A program made the position numbers and the translations under genes. DNA of 64,000 bases from Macrotrachela quadricornifera (lineage: Eukaryota; Rotifera; Eurotatoria; Philodinida; Philodinidae). Shown in pieces: positions 38,336 to 49,924 of this stretch. Location: assembly GCA_022393335.1 (NCBI GenBank), contig JAJEKB010019224.1, positions 146,090-210,089 on the forward strand, read 5' to 3'. Each line of letters begins with the position of its first letter. Positions within the stretch are counted from its first letter, which is position 1. Below the pieces are notes generated by a model. The model was not told where the DNA came from, searched no databases, and saw only the letters and a program-made list of their open reading frames with translations.

Positions 38336-39599
38336 ATGGGTGACTCAATGATAACTCCATCAATTGAATATGATTATTTGATCAAATTTCTTGCATTAGG
38401 AGATTCTGGTGTTGGTATGAATTAATATTTTAATTTCTTTTTTATCAGTAATATTTTTTAAAAATATTTCTTGTTTTTATTATTTAGGTAAAACAACATT
38501 TCTTTATCAATATACAGATGGACAATTTAATCCAAAATTTATTTCAACTGTTGGAATTGATTTTCGTGAAAAACGTGTTGTTTATCGACCAAAAACTCCA
38601 CCAAATGCTAAACCATATCGAATCCATTTACAATTATGGGATACGGTATATCAATATTTTTTTTTTATTTATGATTTAATTTGTTCTTGTATTTTTATTT
38701 TTATAGGCGGGACAAGAACGGTAATAAAAACTAAATTCCTTATTTTTTTGTTGAATCATATAAAATATATATTTTTTCTTTTAGTTTTCGAAGTTTAACA
38801 ACTGCATTTTTTCGTGATGCAATGGGTTTTATATTAATGTTTGATTTAACATCTGAACAATCATTTCTTAATGTACGTAATTGGCTTGCACAATTACAAT
38901 GTCATGCATATTGTGAAGATCCTGATGTGATACTTGTTGGTAATAAAGCTGATCGTGAAGATGCACGTGTTATATCACAAACACGTGCAAAAGAATTAGC
39001 CGATAAATATTCATTACAATATATTGAAACAAGTGCATTTACAGCACTAAATGTTAAAGAAAGTATTGAAATGTTATTAGAAAAAGTTATGTTAAGAATG
39101 GAAAAAACGATTGGTATGTTAAATGATTGACATAAAAGATAAAAAGATTTTTAACTGATGGTTCTTCTAATAGTTATGATAATAAGCATTGACAGTTTCA
39201 TTTTGTCTATTTTTGACAAGTCAGAACATATATTGTCATTCATTTTCTTTTCTGCAAAAACTTATTATTACTCCTATAATATATGTAGAGTTGATCAGAA
39301 TTTTAAACAATTAGTATTGGTTTCATTAATACCCGAGATAGTAAGATGGATTAATATAAATTACTATTCGCTCAATTGAATTTTTATTACCATTCAAAAA
39401 ACAAATTGATATATAGATCATGAAATGTTTATAATAGTTTTTTACTATCAGACTATGCGATTTATTTAAGCTTTCATGTATACTTTATTGAATGATCATT
39501 GATGTGACTATTTTTGTTTATATAGATAAATCAATATTCCCTGTACGACAACCACCGCCGGCACCCACAACCCAAGAAGAAGCAGCATGTGCCTGTTAA
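38336..39599 (+). CDS. RAB27: Rab27 small GTPase, 5 exons including a 14-nt microexon
   Basis: Exons 38336-38414, 38488-38645, 38707-38720, 38785-39113 and 39526-39599 give 217 residues. All nucleotide-binding motifs are present: GDSGVGKTT, the switch I region [29 protein letters not shown] and ETSAFT. The Rab27-specific insert between switch I and II is seen ([20 protein letters not shown]). Two prenylation cysteines end the protein (ACAC). Exon 3 is only 14 nt and encodes AGQE plus part of Arg at the catalytic switch II Gln. Rab27 directs secretory-granule docking at the plasma membrane (family knowledge). Retention of intron 4 would end the protein after GMLND without the prenylation motif. 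Confidence 0.95.
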
Positions 39600-41474
39600 A
39601 TTCGTTATTGTAGTTAAATGTTGTTATTTCAATTATCTTTGTTTCGTCTTAGTTTGCCTTCGACAGTGAAAATATTGAATATTGTGAAGCAATACGAGTC
39701 TCATTACGTTTTTTTTTCTGATAATATTGTTCGTATTTCCATTTCTCTTTCTCTCTCTTTTACTGTATAGCTTTACAAATGCATATTAATCTTAATTATT
39801 AATTTGAATTTTGTGTGTATATGTCTATTTGTTATTGTCGAAGCATTTCTCTTAAAATTTTATTGTATTTGTTTTAAATGTAATATGAATACGATTTGAC
39901 ACATAATGCACTTGCTAAGAATGACAAATAGCTTTTGTTTTTTGTTTTTTTTTGTTTCTATTTTCTTCAAAATATTCACTCTTACATTATGGAAAAACAA
40001 CAAATAATATTTTAATCAAATAAATATGGATAATAATAATAATAATATCTATTAATTGAATGAATAATTTAAACCTATTAATCTAATAATTTTTTTTATG
40101 ACATATCATTAAATTTTAATACGTATAATATTCATCTAACATCTTGTAAAATTATCGAAATTAATTATTCTACTTGAGAACAATCAGTTATTCTAAATGG
40201 AAAGTGTTTTATGTTTGACCAATTTGAGAATATTCCTGAATATGTTGTAGAAAGATTATTAGTCATTGTCAGATACTAGAAGTTTTCTGGTAGTGTAAGA
40301 ATCAGAAATTTAATGGAGACGTTATCATCATGATATAGTCAATAGATATCGCAAACCAGGCAAATCACTAATATTTGATACATACGGCTTACCGATGGTT
40401 CGCTTATATTAGCAATGTAGATTCTATAGATTTATTATGATATCTTAAAAAAATAATTAAAAATAGCTTTTGTCATTTGTGAAAGTTATACTTTGAACTA
40501 TCACTTCCAGATATTTGTAAACAACAGATACTTTCAGAAACAGAATTATCTACATCTCGAAAATGTAATAAGATTACAAAAATGTTGATTTTATCCTCTT
40601 CAGTCGCACTCTTTTATCAATTACTTCTTATTTGAATGCTTCGCACTTTCTAATTTCATGTATACAATATGAGAAATATACACAAATTCTATTAATGCAA
40701 ACATAAGCAGAGATTTATTTTCAATCAAAAACTGTTCATATTACCATAACTTGTTAAATATTTTTAATTCATGATTAAACACTATTGATAATTTGGAATA
40801 GAAACTATTCGATAGATTCAATAAAATATAACAAAATTTATAATCTTAATAAAAAAAAAGTGACAATTTATGTATTGTCTAATAATCTTTTTTCTTATGA
40901 GATATATCTTACTGAATTTATTTATCTCAAGAGATTTATAAGAAATAACATAAAAAAACAATCAAAATTTTCTTAATAAAATGTGTAGAATATATTATAG
41001 CTGTCTCTTATTATTTATAGCTATCAAAAACATAAAAAGATTCAAAAGAAAGAAATCTTTATTAGATGGTCAAAATATTGTAACATCATATCTTATAAAT
41101 TGAATGATAAACTTTCATTTGATTATTTGTGTCGTATAACGGCGCCATCTCTGCAAATGACATAGAGTACACTGTTATTCTAGTGTTCTTATAATTTTAA
41201 ACATATTCTACTCCAATATTAATAGAAATAAATTGGATATACAACATAAAGAAAACATGTTTCGTTATAAATAAAAAGAATAAATTTATAAAACATTTCA
41301 TTCAATAGTTAATTTGTCATTGATCGGTCCTATGACAGAATTTTCACATACATGACTCAAGTATATTCAATCGCGTTTGTGGCACAATATTTCTACATAT
41401 AGTTATAGTACCATAAAAAATAATCCGATGAAAATAATCTAATATTTACACTTGTATTCTAGATCAATCGAAAC
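39600..41474. other. Intergenic, no gene seen
   Basis: AT-rich DNA after Rab27; an ORF at 40785-40976 has no support. Nothing structured noticed. Confidence 0.5.
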
Positions 41475-42308
41475 ATGAATATCGTTAGAAAAATATTGCA
41501 ATTTCGTATGGGCACACTCAATGTTCATTTCTTTACAGACTCAGAAGAACAATATAATATTTATCGACTTGCTCAACTTCTGAAACCCATGTCATTCGAT
41601 GTTCTTGCTCTTCAAGAAACGCTTCATACTACTCAACCACCTGGTAATGCTCCAGAACGACGTTATCATTTAAAACTACTTTCAGATTTACTTCAATTAC
41701 CTTATATTGCATTTTGTAATACTTCACATGAATTTGGTAATGCACTTCTTTCACGACATGCATTAAAAAATAGCGTCAACTATCATTCAGAAATAATTAA
41801 AAACCATAATATACGTGGAATGTTAGCAGCACAAATTGATAATGAATTTTTCAAGGACAATGATGCTACATTATATATTACTCATTTAGATCAAATTGAT
41901 GAGCAAGTACGTTTACAACAGATGGAACACTTTGAGAAACATGTACATAGGTCAGATGGTCTACAATTGATTGTAGGTGATTTTAATGCTTTAACATTTG
42001 ATGATTATTCAGATGATTATTTTCATACTCATATTCATGATGTACGTAAACGAAATTCATGGGAACTTCCTCTTAACTTAATGACAAACAAAATGAAACA
42101 GAATGGATATCATGATTGTTGGCGAGAGATGAACAAAGATGCTATAAATGATGAAGCAATCACATGTGTATATAAGACACGTATTGATTATATTTGGAGA
42201 AGAGGAAAACTAAAGGCTGGATGGAAAATAGATGAATGTAAGATTTTCTCAACTGAAAATGCAACAGATCATAATGGTGTCATGATAACATTTAGTAAAA
42301 ATAGTTAA
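41475..42308 (+). CDS. Endonuclease/exonuclease/phosphatase (EEP) family protein, single exon
   Basis: A 277-residue intronless ORF from ATG. EEP-fold motifs occur in order: GTLNVHFF near residue 13 (Asn site), FDVLALQET (metal-binding Glu), GNALLSRH, TLYITHLD (His), LQLIVGDFNAL (catalytic Asp/Asn), TRIDYIW, and the terminal ATDHNGVMI, where Asp-His replace the usual SDH. All catalytic positions are kept, so it should be active on a phosphodiester or phospho-substrate. The family includes DNases, deadenylases, sphingomyelinases and inositol phosphatases; the substrate cannot be told. There is no signal peptide or membrane segment. The lack of introns among intron-rich neighbours could reflect retroposition or transfer, both common for this kind of gene in bdelloids (inference). 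Confidence 0.85.
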   Translation: MNIVRKILQFRMGTLNVHFFTDSEEQYNIYRLAQLLKPMSFDVLALQETLHTTQPPGNAPERRYHLKLLSDLLQLPYIAFCNTSHEFGNALLSRHALKNSVNYHSEIIKNHNIRGMLAAQIDNEFFKDNDATLYITHLDQIDEQVRLQQMEHFEKHVHRSDGLQLIVGDFNALTFDDYSDDYFHTHIHDVRKRNSWELPLNLMTNKMKQNGYHDCWREMNKDAINDEAITCVYKTRIDYIWRRGKLKAGWKIDECKIFSTENATDHNGVMITFSKNS

Positions 42309-44053
42309 TTATCGATGATAAATATTTAAATAACCATAGTTTGGAATTGGACAGGGAAAATGCAACCTGTTTTCAAAATAAATCGTGTTATTTTATTGAT
42401 ATTACGTATAAATTCCACGTATTTCTTGTGGCATCACATAAAAATAGATTTTGTTAAGCTTTATATTTATAATAGAATTTTATCTGCTATTATTAGGTCT
42501 TCCAGCAAGAAGAAAAGAAGTCAAATATGGTTGTACAAAATTTTGTCAGATCTACTCATCGTAATGATCATACTTTGTTGTTTACTAAGCATTTCGATTT
42601 ATCACTTATCATTTTATCATGATATCAATCCTATAACTTTAAATCATTGAATTTTATCGATTATTTTTCTGTTTTATAAGAAAAACTATACTATTACTTT
42701 TAATAATTTCTTTGAATGCAAAGAATAGAAATAAATTTTTACGTAGATTTTATTTAAGTTACTTTCTAGACAAAAGATACGAAGTCATTATTCAATACAC
42801 ACTATGTTTCATAAACATATTTAAAACTGTCAGAGATTCTAGTGGGATATTTACTTAAAGAGTGTATGTACATGTTGCATTACTGTTGTACTTCATTGTG
42901 AGAGAATATGAATGTTACCTAATAGTTCGATGGCCGCTTCTCTCTCGATTGCATCAAGTATGTAATTAGTATTACTCATAACTAATAGAGATCATTATCA
43001 ATGTTAACGAATAACATTGTATTTTCCTTTTTTGTAGAGAGAATGAAAGGACCAAAAAAAAACGAATGCTGATGTCAAAGTAAGAGAAATAGGGAGATAA
43101 AAACGAATCAACTCAAGAATTGAGTTGAAGATCTTGGTACTGATTGTTATATCATCAAGGATCTTTTCTTTACTTATTATTCATTTATCATCAGCAAAAA
43201 AAAAACACTATGTGAAAATTAGTATTTATCCATCTTGACTTGTTAATATAACAACACAAAATTAAAGCATTTATTCGATTATAAACTATGAAAGAGTTTA
43301 TTACGGGACTTACCGTAAGTTCTAAAGAGAAGAACAAGAAAACTTGTCATCAAAACTACGAACAAGGTAAACAAATGGCCAAAGACGTAAAATATTCAAA
43401 TCTATGTTATATTACACAAGTGTTTTTCTTCTTTTTCAGGAACTTCCATAGGATTGGTTACAGGGCGAAAAAAGAAAGAAATATACATATACACATATGA
43501 GTATATTATCCTATCTATTGTCCTATTGTTGTATATTATTATCTGTTATTTATTATGCATGGACGTCGTGTCCACTCATTCATTATTCTATGTATATACA
43601 TTTCAGTCATTTGAGCCATATTTTATTCTATCTATTACGCTCACAGCAACGTACATAATCAATTATAAACTGTTTTATATTATTCAATCTTCCCTAAAAT
43701 AAAATCTGTTTTTATTTACATTATACATTCTCAGATTGTCTAGTATCTATTAATATATTTATTTATTTGTGTATTCATATATATTTTGTTGGTATTGATT
43801 TTTATATTTATACATTTACAAAATTAACAAAAAAGCCAAAAGAATAAAAAACAGTAAAAACAAAATAAAAAATAAAAAGTGAAATAAAAGAGTACATAAA
43901 ATACAGTACTCACGAGAGTAACAGGTACGAAAAGAAAAAGAACAAATTAGAGTAATCTAGATAACAGTGAGTATATTACATTTAGAACAGTTTCTGTGAT
44001 AAGATTGATTAACTCTAAAACATTACTTTGAATTATTTTTAGAATTTTAAAAA
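42309..44053. other. Intergenic, no gene supported
   Basis: Includes a 96-codon ORF (42360-42650) with a hydrophobic C-terminus, and smaller ones near 43288-43702, none with family features. This is where the transposon-rich half of the window begins. Confidence 0.4.
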
Positions 44054-44830
44054 ATGAATAATAAACAACAAAGACGAAAAAAATATATGAAAAGATACCG
44101 CGAAGAAAATTGTCAAAAAATCGAAACTTCAAACAGATTATATTATGTGGAAAGTCGCGAAAATTATATTGTAAAGCAGGATATAGTTTTGGAGAATAGA
44201 CGTAAAAGTTATGGTAAAAATCGACAGATTATTAAAAATCGAATAAGTAATCGATGTTAAAGAACGTGGGAAAAACATTTTAAATCTGCTGTTTTCGAGT
44301 CTTCGAATTTTATTTAATCAGTTCCACATTACTAAGGTGTTTTAAATGTAGAATGTGAGCGTTGTACAGCGGTTCATTTTAAAGATAAATTAAAAAATCA
44401 TATGCTGCCATAATGGTAAATTATATCATCTTTCTGTTGAGAATGCATCTGATAATTTTTCGAAGGCATTAAAAAACCTTTTCATAGGCACTGATGAAAA
44501 GTGCACAAACATTCGTGAATTTATCCGATAATACAACAATGCGAATGCTTTCACGTCGATGGGTATGAAGATAGAAGAGATTCCAGCGAATGGATCATAT
44601 TGTTTTAAAATATCCGGTGAAGTATATCTGCAAATATTCAAATCGATTCTATTTTAAATCAAAATACTGTTTATAGACTTACTCATTAGCCATGTTATGC
44701 TGAATTATATGTCTACGGTTCAAATACTTCGATTAACATTCGAATAGTAAGTCCCGCGAATGCTCAATGTATTCGGAATAAGATGATCACCATAAATACA
44801 GTTTTAAATAATGCGTGTTCTTATGGCACC
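44054..44830 (+). mobile_element. Helitron rolling-circle transposon remnant (N-terminal part of Rep/helicase ORF)
   Basis: The first 68 codons (MNNKQQRRKKYMKRYREENC...) are the basic lead region often found before Helitron proteins. After a stop at 44258 the reading continues with breaks through segments typical of the Helitron_like_N domain. These are a Cys pair in ECERCTAVHFKDK, NASDNFSKALKNLFIGTDEK and NNANAFTSMGMKIEEI, then ANGSYCFKISGEVYLQIF. CYAELYVYGSNTSINIRIVS and PANAQCIRNKM follow. At least three stops or frameshifts interrupt it, and the Rep catalytic tyrosines and helicase motifs are not present. Dead, 5'-only copy; its ends were not located. Confidence 0.75.
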
Positions 44831-45210
44831 TGCTATCATAGTTTAAATATTTTCAAAGAAAAGTGTGTGTGTTCATGTGCAAATTTTGAGGAGATCAAAT
44901 CTATGATGCAAGTACATGCATGATTTCTAAATTTTCACGGATGGGCGTGCATTTTTCCATCATTGATGTATGTCTGGTATATAAAAGAATTTTTGGGACA
45001 GACAAAGATTGAGAGAAATATCTATAGCTTTAGTTCTTTCTCACTTTTATACGACGCATATATTATCAAAGAAATACATTCATCTGGTTAAGTGCAATAG
45101 ATCATGAATAGTCAGGATTAGTAATGATAAAAAAAAGACGTTCATGAATAACCTTGAGGATAAGAATAATATATTTATTCTTATCATCGAGATAGTGAAA
45201 CAAAATTATA

Positions 45211-47480
45211 CTAGGTCTGACCAAAAGTTCTAGCAATTTCATAAATCAATTAATATTGAGGAGGTTTTTGCATGGATAAATAGTACAACATCTGATCTAT
45301 AGTGATATATATACTAACTCTATTTTAGAGTTAGTTACAATATTTTTTCCGATAAACTTTAATTCGAAGTGAAAAAAAATTTTTTTAAAAAGTTAATGAA
45401 TTCGAGTTGTTTCGGAAATTGACGCAAAGACAATTCACGAAGAACTTAAACAGCATCAGGACGCAACGCTCCATCATATCGTACGGTCGCCAGATGGGCA
45501 AACCGCTTTCGTGAAGGGAGAGAGGATGTCAATGATAATCGTCGATCTGGTCATCCGGTTTCCGAACTTACAGATGAAAATATTGAGCTGGTTCGGCAAG
45601 TTATCAACAATGATTCAAATTCAACTCATGATGAAATTATAGCCAAGACCTCTCTCGCTTATGGTGCCATAGAGCGAATTATTCACGGCTGTCTCAAGAT
45701 GAAAAAAATTACATCTCGTTGGCTACCCCATCAACTGACTGATGAACAAAAACAAAAACGAGTTAAACTTTGTCGTGAAAATTTGACAAGATTTCAAGAT
45801 GGTTCCTGACGATTACGTGATATTATATAACAGATGATGAGACATGGATTTACCATAGGCAGATTCATCACAAGTCAACAAACGCCAGCTGGATTGGTGA
45901 AGATGAATCACTAACTACTATCGTTCGTCGCAGGAAATTTGAACCAAAAAATTTATTTTGTGTATTCTTTAAATCAAATGGTCCCCTACTTATACATGCT
46001 GTTGATAAAGACAAGACTATAGATCACAACTATTATATTGAAAATTGCCTCGAACCTGTTGTCAAGGAAATATGGAAAGAAAGAAAGTCAAATGGTACAT
46101 AAAATATAAAATTGCTTTATGATAGTGCTGGACCCCATCGTCATCCAGATGTTATTAATTAACTGGTGCGCCAGGTGAAATGAGCCTCTCAGTATTTTGA
46201 CTATAACTTTTATTCTTTTTGATCCTCAAAGCTTATTGTTTTTCCAAAAGATGCGCCATCAAGTTCTCTACAAAACCATAAGCAAGCTCATTTCTGTAGA
46301 AAGTTAAGAAAAAAATTAAACGAAGATTAATCAACACATAAAATGTACCCACCTTTCTAAGCTAGCAAATGTCTCGTGAATGGCTAGTGTTTATATTTCT
46401 TTTTCTATCGTCAAGATCGTTTATTTTAAAAGCAAAGTATACCATAAGATGCAGCGTGGAAAGCTCTACAATCTAAAAACTAAAGTTTATTTTAATTATA
46501 TATTTTTTGTTTTCAAAGAAAAGCAAAACTTTGTGTCACTGATTTTCGTCATTATGAAAAACAATCGTACAGAATTTGGTTTTTTTTTGAAAACAAAAAC
46601 TACGCAAATGGAATAAACTTTAGTTTGTAGATTGTAGAGCTTTTCACGCTGCATCTTGTACTATACTTTGTTTTCTGTTAATAAACCATATTTAGCGATA
46701 AAAAGATGGTATAAGAAAAAATGAAATCATAATGTACCAAAAAAATGATCTTTTTCGCAGCGTCGAAAATTGGTTGCACAGAACTTTGTTCATTTTGAAA
46801 ACAGAGAGTTCATATATAAAATAATGTTCTTGATGTACATGTAGAGCTTTTCACACTGCATCTTATGGTATACTTTGCTTTTAAAATAAGCGTACTAAAT
46901 AACAAAAAAAAGATACATAAACATCGACCGTTCATTGTGGGACATTTGCTAGCTTGGAAAGTTGAGTACATTTTAGGTGTTGAATAATCTTTGTTTAATT
47001 TTTTTTCTTAACTTTCTACAGAAATCAGCTTACTTATGGTTTTGTAGAGAATTTGATGAGGCATCTTTTGGAAAAACAATAAGCTTTGAAGATCAAAAAG
47101 AATAAAAGTTATAGTCAAAATACTGAGAGGCTCATTTTACTTGGCGCACCCGTTATTTAACAGAAGAAGGTATCAATATAATGCCGCATCTACCATATTC
47201 ACCTGACCTTGTATCGTGTGATTATTGACTACATGATTTTATCAAACGGAATTTAACTGGTCAATCAAATGAAAAATCATTGGCTCGTGCGGTTTCCAAG
47301 CTGGTGAAAAATATTCCAAAAGAAGAATTTAAAAAAACTTTTGACAAACTATTAGAGAGGATAGAACTTTGTATAAAGAATCATGGTGACTATTTCGAAC
47401 ATTTAATAAAATAAAATGAAACATATCTCTCTATTTTCTTATTTTTTGCTAATGTTACCAGAACTTTTGGTCAGACCTAG
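45211..47480 (+). mobile_element. mariner (Tc1/mariner) transposon, inactive, split by another element
   Basis: Terminal inverted repeats CTAGGTCTGACCAAAAGTTC at 45211 and its complement ending at 47480, each flanked by TA. Between them is a broken mariner transposase. A helix-turn-helix-like N-terminus occurs near 45400-45700 (YGAIERIIHGCLKMKKI-type). The first catalytic Asp lies in DDETWIYH near 45840, the second in YDSAGPHRH near 46120, the third in YSPDLVSCDY near 47210. Stop codons replace Trp in GSW and DYW, and a small frameshift precedes the first Asp. The insertion at 46162-47153 separates the second and third Asp. Without that insertion the element would be about 1.28 kb, normal for mariner. 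Confidence 0.92.
46162..47153. mobile_element. Palindromic TA-flanked element inserted in the mariner copy
   Basis: Starts ACTGGTGCGCCAGGTGAAAT and ends with the near-complement ATTTTACTTGGCGCACCCGT, flanked on both sides by TA, which rejoins the mariner reading frame exactly. Arms of about 215 bp match almost throughout (for example CAAATGTC...CTAGC near 46365 and 46945). The centre is palindromic too: AAGCAAAGTATACCATAAGA recurs inverted near 46865. No transposase, so it is non-autonomous and probably moved by a Tc/mariner-type enzyme. Confidence 0.9.
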
Positions 47481-47581
47481 TAAATATGAATTAAAAGAAA
47501 AGTTAGTTCCGTTAAAAAAAAAGCATGTTAGTAAAGGATATTTGTAGTAAATAAAATGTTTTCGCCAAAAATTTGTTTGCT

Positions 47582-47685
47582 TTAATTACCAATGAGTTCA
47601 GTGATTTCATCCGGACTATAGTCAATCGTGTCTCGTGGTCTAATAAAGTCACTGAATCGTTGCTCCATTGAGTTTACAAAATCGA
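47582..47685 (-). pseudogene. Isolated C-terminal exon fragment
   Basis: The minus strand reads VDFVNSMEQRFSDFIRPR, then DTIDYSPDEITELIGN and TAA, after a good acceptor (TTTCTCTTTAG). Codon use looks coding. The parent gene is not recognised. It may be the last exon of the decayed gene at 48790-49924, separated by an intron that now holds a foldback, or an independent fragment. Confidence 0.35.
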
Positions 47686-48097
47686 CTAAAGAGAAACAAA
47701 TTCTTCGAATACTTTCTGTTGTTTCACTTGCGAGTAAGCATGCACTGAACCCGAACTCAGGTTCGAAGTTCGGGTGCTATCCAACCGGTTTAGATAGTGC
47801 TGAGTATTTATGTAGCCGTCTTAGAGGTTTTTGAAGCATATAAAAGATCATGCGAAGCATCGAACGGTTCGGTCAGGTTCAGGTACTCTTGAACATTGAA
47901 AAAACTTTTCTAGGACGTTCATGGGTCTTTAGTTTTTGGATTACTGTTTTCATTGTTTGTAGGCCTTTCATAACCAATTATGAAACCATTTCTTTTGGCT
48001 TAGCATTATCTCTTTTACAAAGTAACTCAAAAATGACAAAACTCAATACCAAACCTGAACGTTCGAATTCGTTGCATATCTACTCACGAGGGAGCCT

Positions 48098-48700
48098 CAC
48101 CAAATGATACCCTCCATTTCAACTCATATTTTGCTCATAGGTAGGACTCATTATGTTGATAAAAACTCTTAAAGGATTCGTGCTACTAGCTTCTTCTTGG
48201 CGATATATAGAATTTCCAGTCAATTTTCCCTATAGCACGCTATTTTTCGAGTCACATCATATTTTGAAATTTTAGTCTGAAACTTCGTTTAAACAAAGGT
48301 TTCAACTAGACTAGCTTTCATAGAATATTTCAGAAGTTTTGCACAAAGTCTCCTTGAGTTATGAATTTTTAAAAGATGCATGTTTTATACAATAAATCGA
48401 TGAAAAAGCGCTTATAGCTTGAGAAATTCGTAACTCGGAGAGACTTTGTCCAAAGCTTTTAAAATTTTGTATGAATACTAGTCTAGTTGAGACCTTTATT
48501 TGAGCATAGTTTCACGTCGAAATTTTGAAACACGATAGACTCGAAAAATAGGGTGCTGTAGGGAAAATTCACTAAAAATTCTGTATCTCGCTAAGGAGAA
48601 GCTAGTGACACGAATCTGTTTAGAGTTTTTATCTACACTATGAGTCCTATCTATGAACAAAATATGAGCTCAAATGGAGGGTATCACTTGGTGAGGTCCT
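48098..48700. mobile_element. Foldback element, about 0.6 kb
   Basis: The left arm from CCTCACCAAATGATACCCTC is matched by the reverse complement ending near 48700 (GAGGGTATCACTTGGTGAGG). The arms stay alike through TAGGACTCAT, AAAACTCT, AATTTTCCCTA, and on towards the centre near 48390. No ORF. It lies directly next to the 3' end of the decayed ADP-ribosyltransferase gene. Confidence 0.85.
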
Positions 48701-48789
48701 CTTGTCAGCCCAAAGAAGAAGAGTCTTTTGCAGTAAAGACAATTTATTGTTGACTGTCTTTGTCAACTGAAACGGAAAATAATTTACTC

Positions 48790-49924
48790 ACACTTTGTCT
48801 AGTTGGTCCAGTTGTTCATACATTTCAATAATACGATCATGACCATTAAATAGTACAATATTGAATAATTTCTTATAGTACCTTATAGCTTTTTCAGTTT
48901 CACCATTATTTTCAAGTTCGCATCCACGGCTTAACAACCGTTCTGGATCGCTAATTGTACCCGCAAATGGTCGAGCAATTTCATTTAATGTTTCTTTTAA
49001 CTTTTCTTGTGTAACTAATTCAAGATGTATAGACGAGCAACTCGTTTCTGATTTCTCAACTGACTTTACTAGAAATGGGCTATTTCAGGAAAACAAGGTT
49101 TCTCGGTGATCACCCGTTGCAGACAGACTATTAACATGAGCAAAAGGCATAGCAGCCTCATTGGCAGTGTCAAGATTGTCAATTTCAATCAACATATCGT
49201 TTTTACTGTCCAACGAACTGTTGTAGTCAACTGTCGTCATCGATAGCAAGGTATTAAAAGAGAGGAAGCCACCAATACTTCTACTGCAAACATCGATATC
49301 AATCAAACCCGGCGAGTTGAAGTGGCGGTAGAGAGTTGGAGCATGACGTCTTTCTTGAATTTGATCACGATATAATAATGTCAAATGTTCAGTAAGATCA
49401 ACAATAAGAAAACGTAAATCAAATATATCGTCAATATTTCTCATGCGAAAAGCTTTATTGAAGATACCATAGACGTGCGTTGCTTTGATGTACCACCAGG
49501 CTGAATCGCCTGGATTATAGAAGCGATGAAAATTGATAATTTCCCTCTGCGCCAGAACATCATTCGAATGTAATTCTAAGAATTTGGATATTGTTCTATC
49601 AATTTCCGCTTGAGACGGTCGAGCCAAATTGAGAATCACACTGACTAAAAGTTGATTCCAAAGGAAACTCATCTTTTCTTTACTCACTAAATTTGGATGA
49701 TATGTGCCAATTGTAATTGCATTTCTTTCCAATCGTAATGATTCAGTTGACCACAAAACAGAATTGCAACACGCTGTTGCTAACAAATTCTGTTTTAAAT
49801 CTTCAAAAACAGCACTGATGTCGGTATCGTTTTCATTCTCTTCATTGATTACATAAAATTCGTTGAGCATCGGCAATTCATAGGTCATAACATGAGCAAT
49901 GGAGCCAATACATATGATTGACAT
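48790..49924 (-). pseudogene. Decayed arginine ADP-ribosyltransferase with TPR-like tail
   Basis: A 279-codon ORF from 49924 carries an ART-like core: DSAWWYIKATHVYGIFNKAF, RMRNIDDIFDLRFLIVDLTE, then LYRHF where YRGQ is usual, SFNTLLSMTT in place of SFLSTT, and GDHRETLFS where the ExE loop (such as EEEVLF) is expected. A TGA follows FS. The frame then continues as FLVKSVEKSE and a TPR-like segment (SRGCELENNGETEKAIRYYK, then MYEQLDQLDK) to a probable donor near 48810. The combination of this core with TPRs matches a protein class expanded in bdelloid rotifers (knowledge). Loss of the first catalytic Glu plus the internal stop make activity unlikely. Confidence 0.7.

Noticed and set aside
39158..39379. 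73-codon ORF after Rab27 exon 4
   Set aside because: It lies within the Rab27 intron that ends at 39525.
42360..42650. 96-codon ORF with hydrophobic C-terminus after the EEP gene
   Set aside because: Composition is what AT-rich noncoding DNA gives; no motif and no support for joining it to the EEP gene.
47628..48107. Plus-strand ORFs of 68 and 85 codons
   Set aside because: The first is antisense to a better minus-strand exon; the second overlaps the start of a foldback arm.
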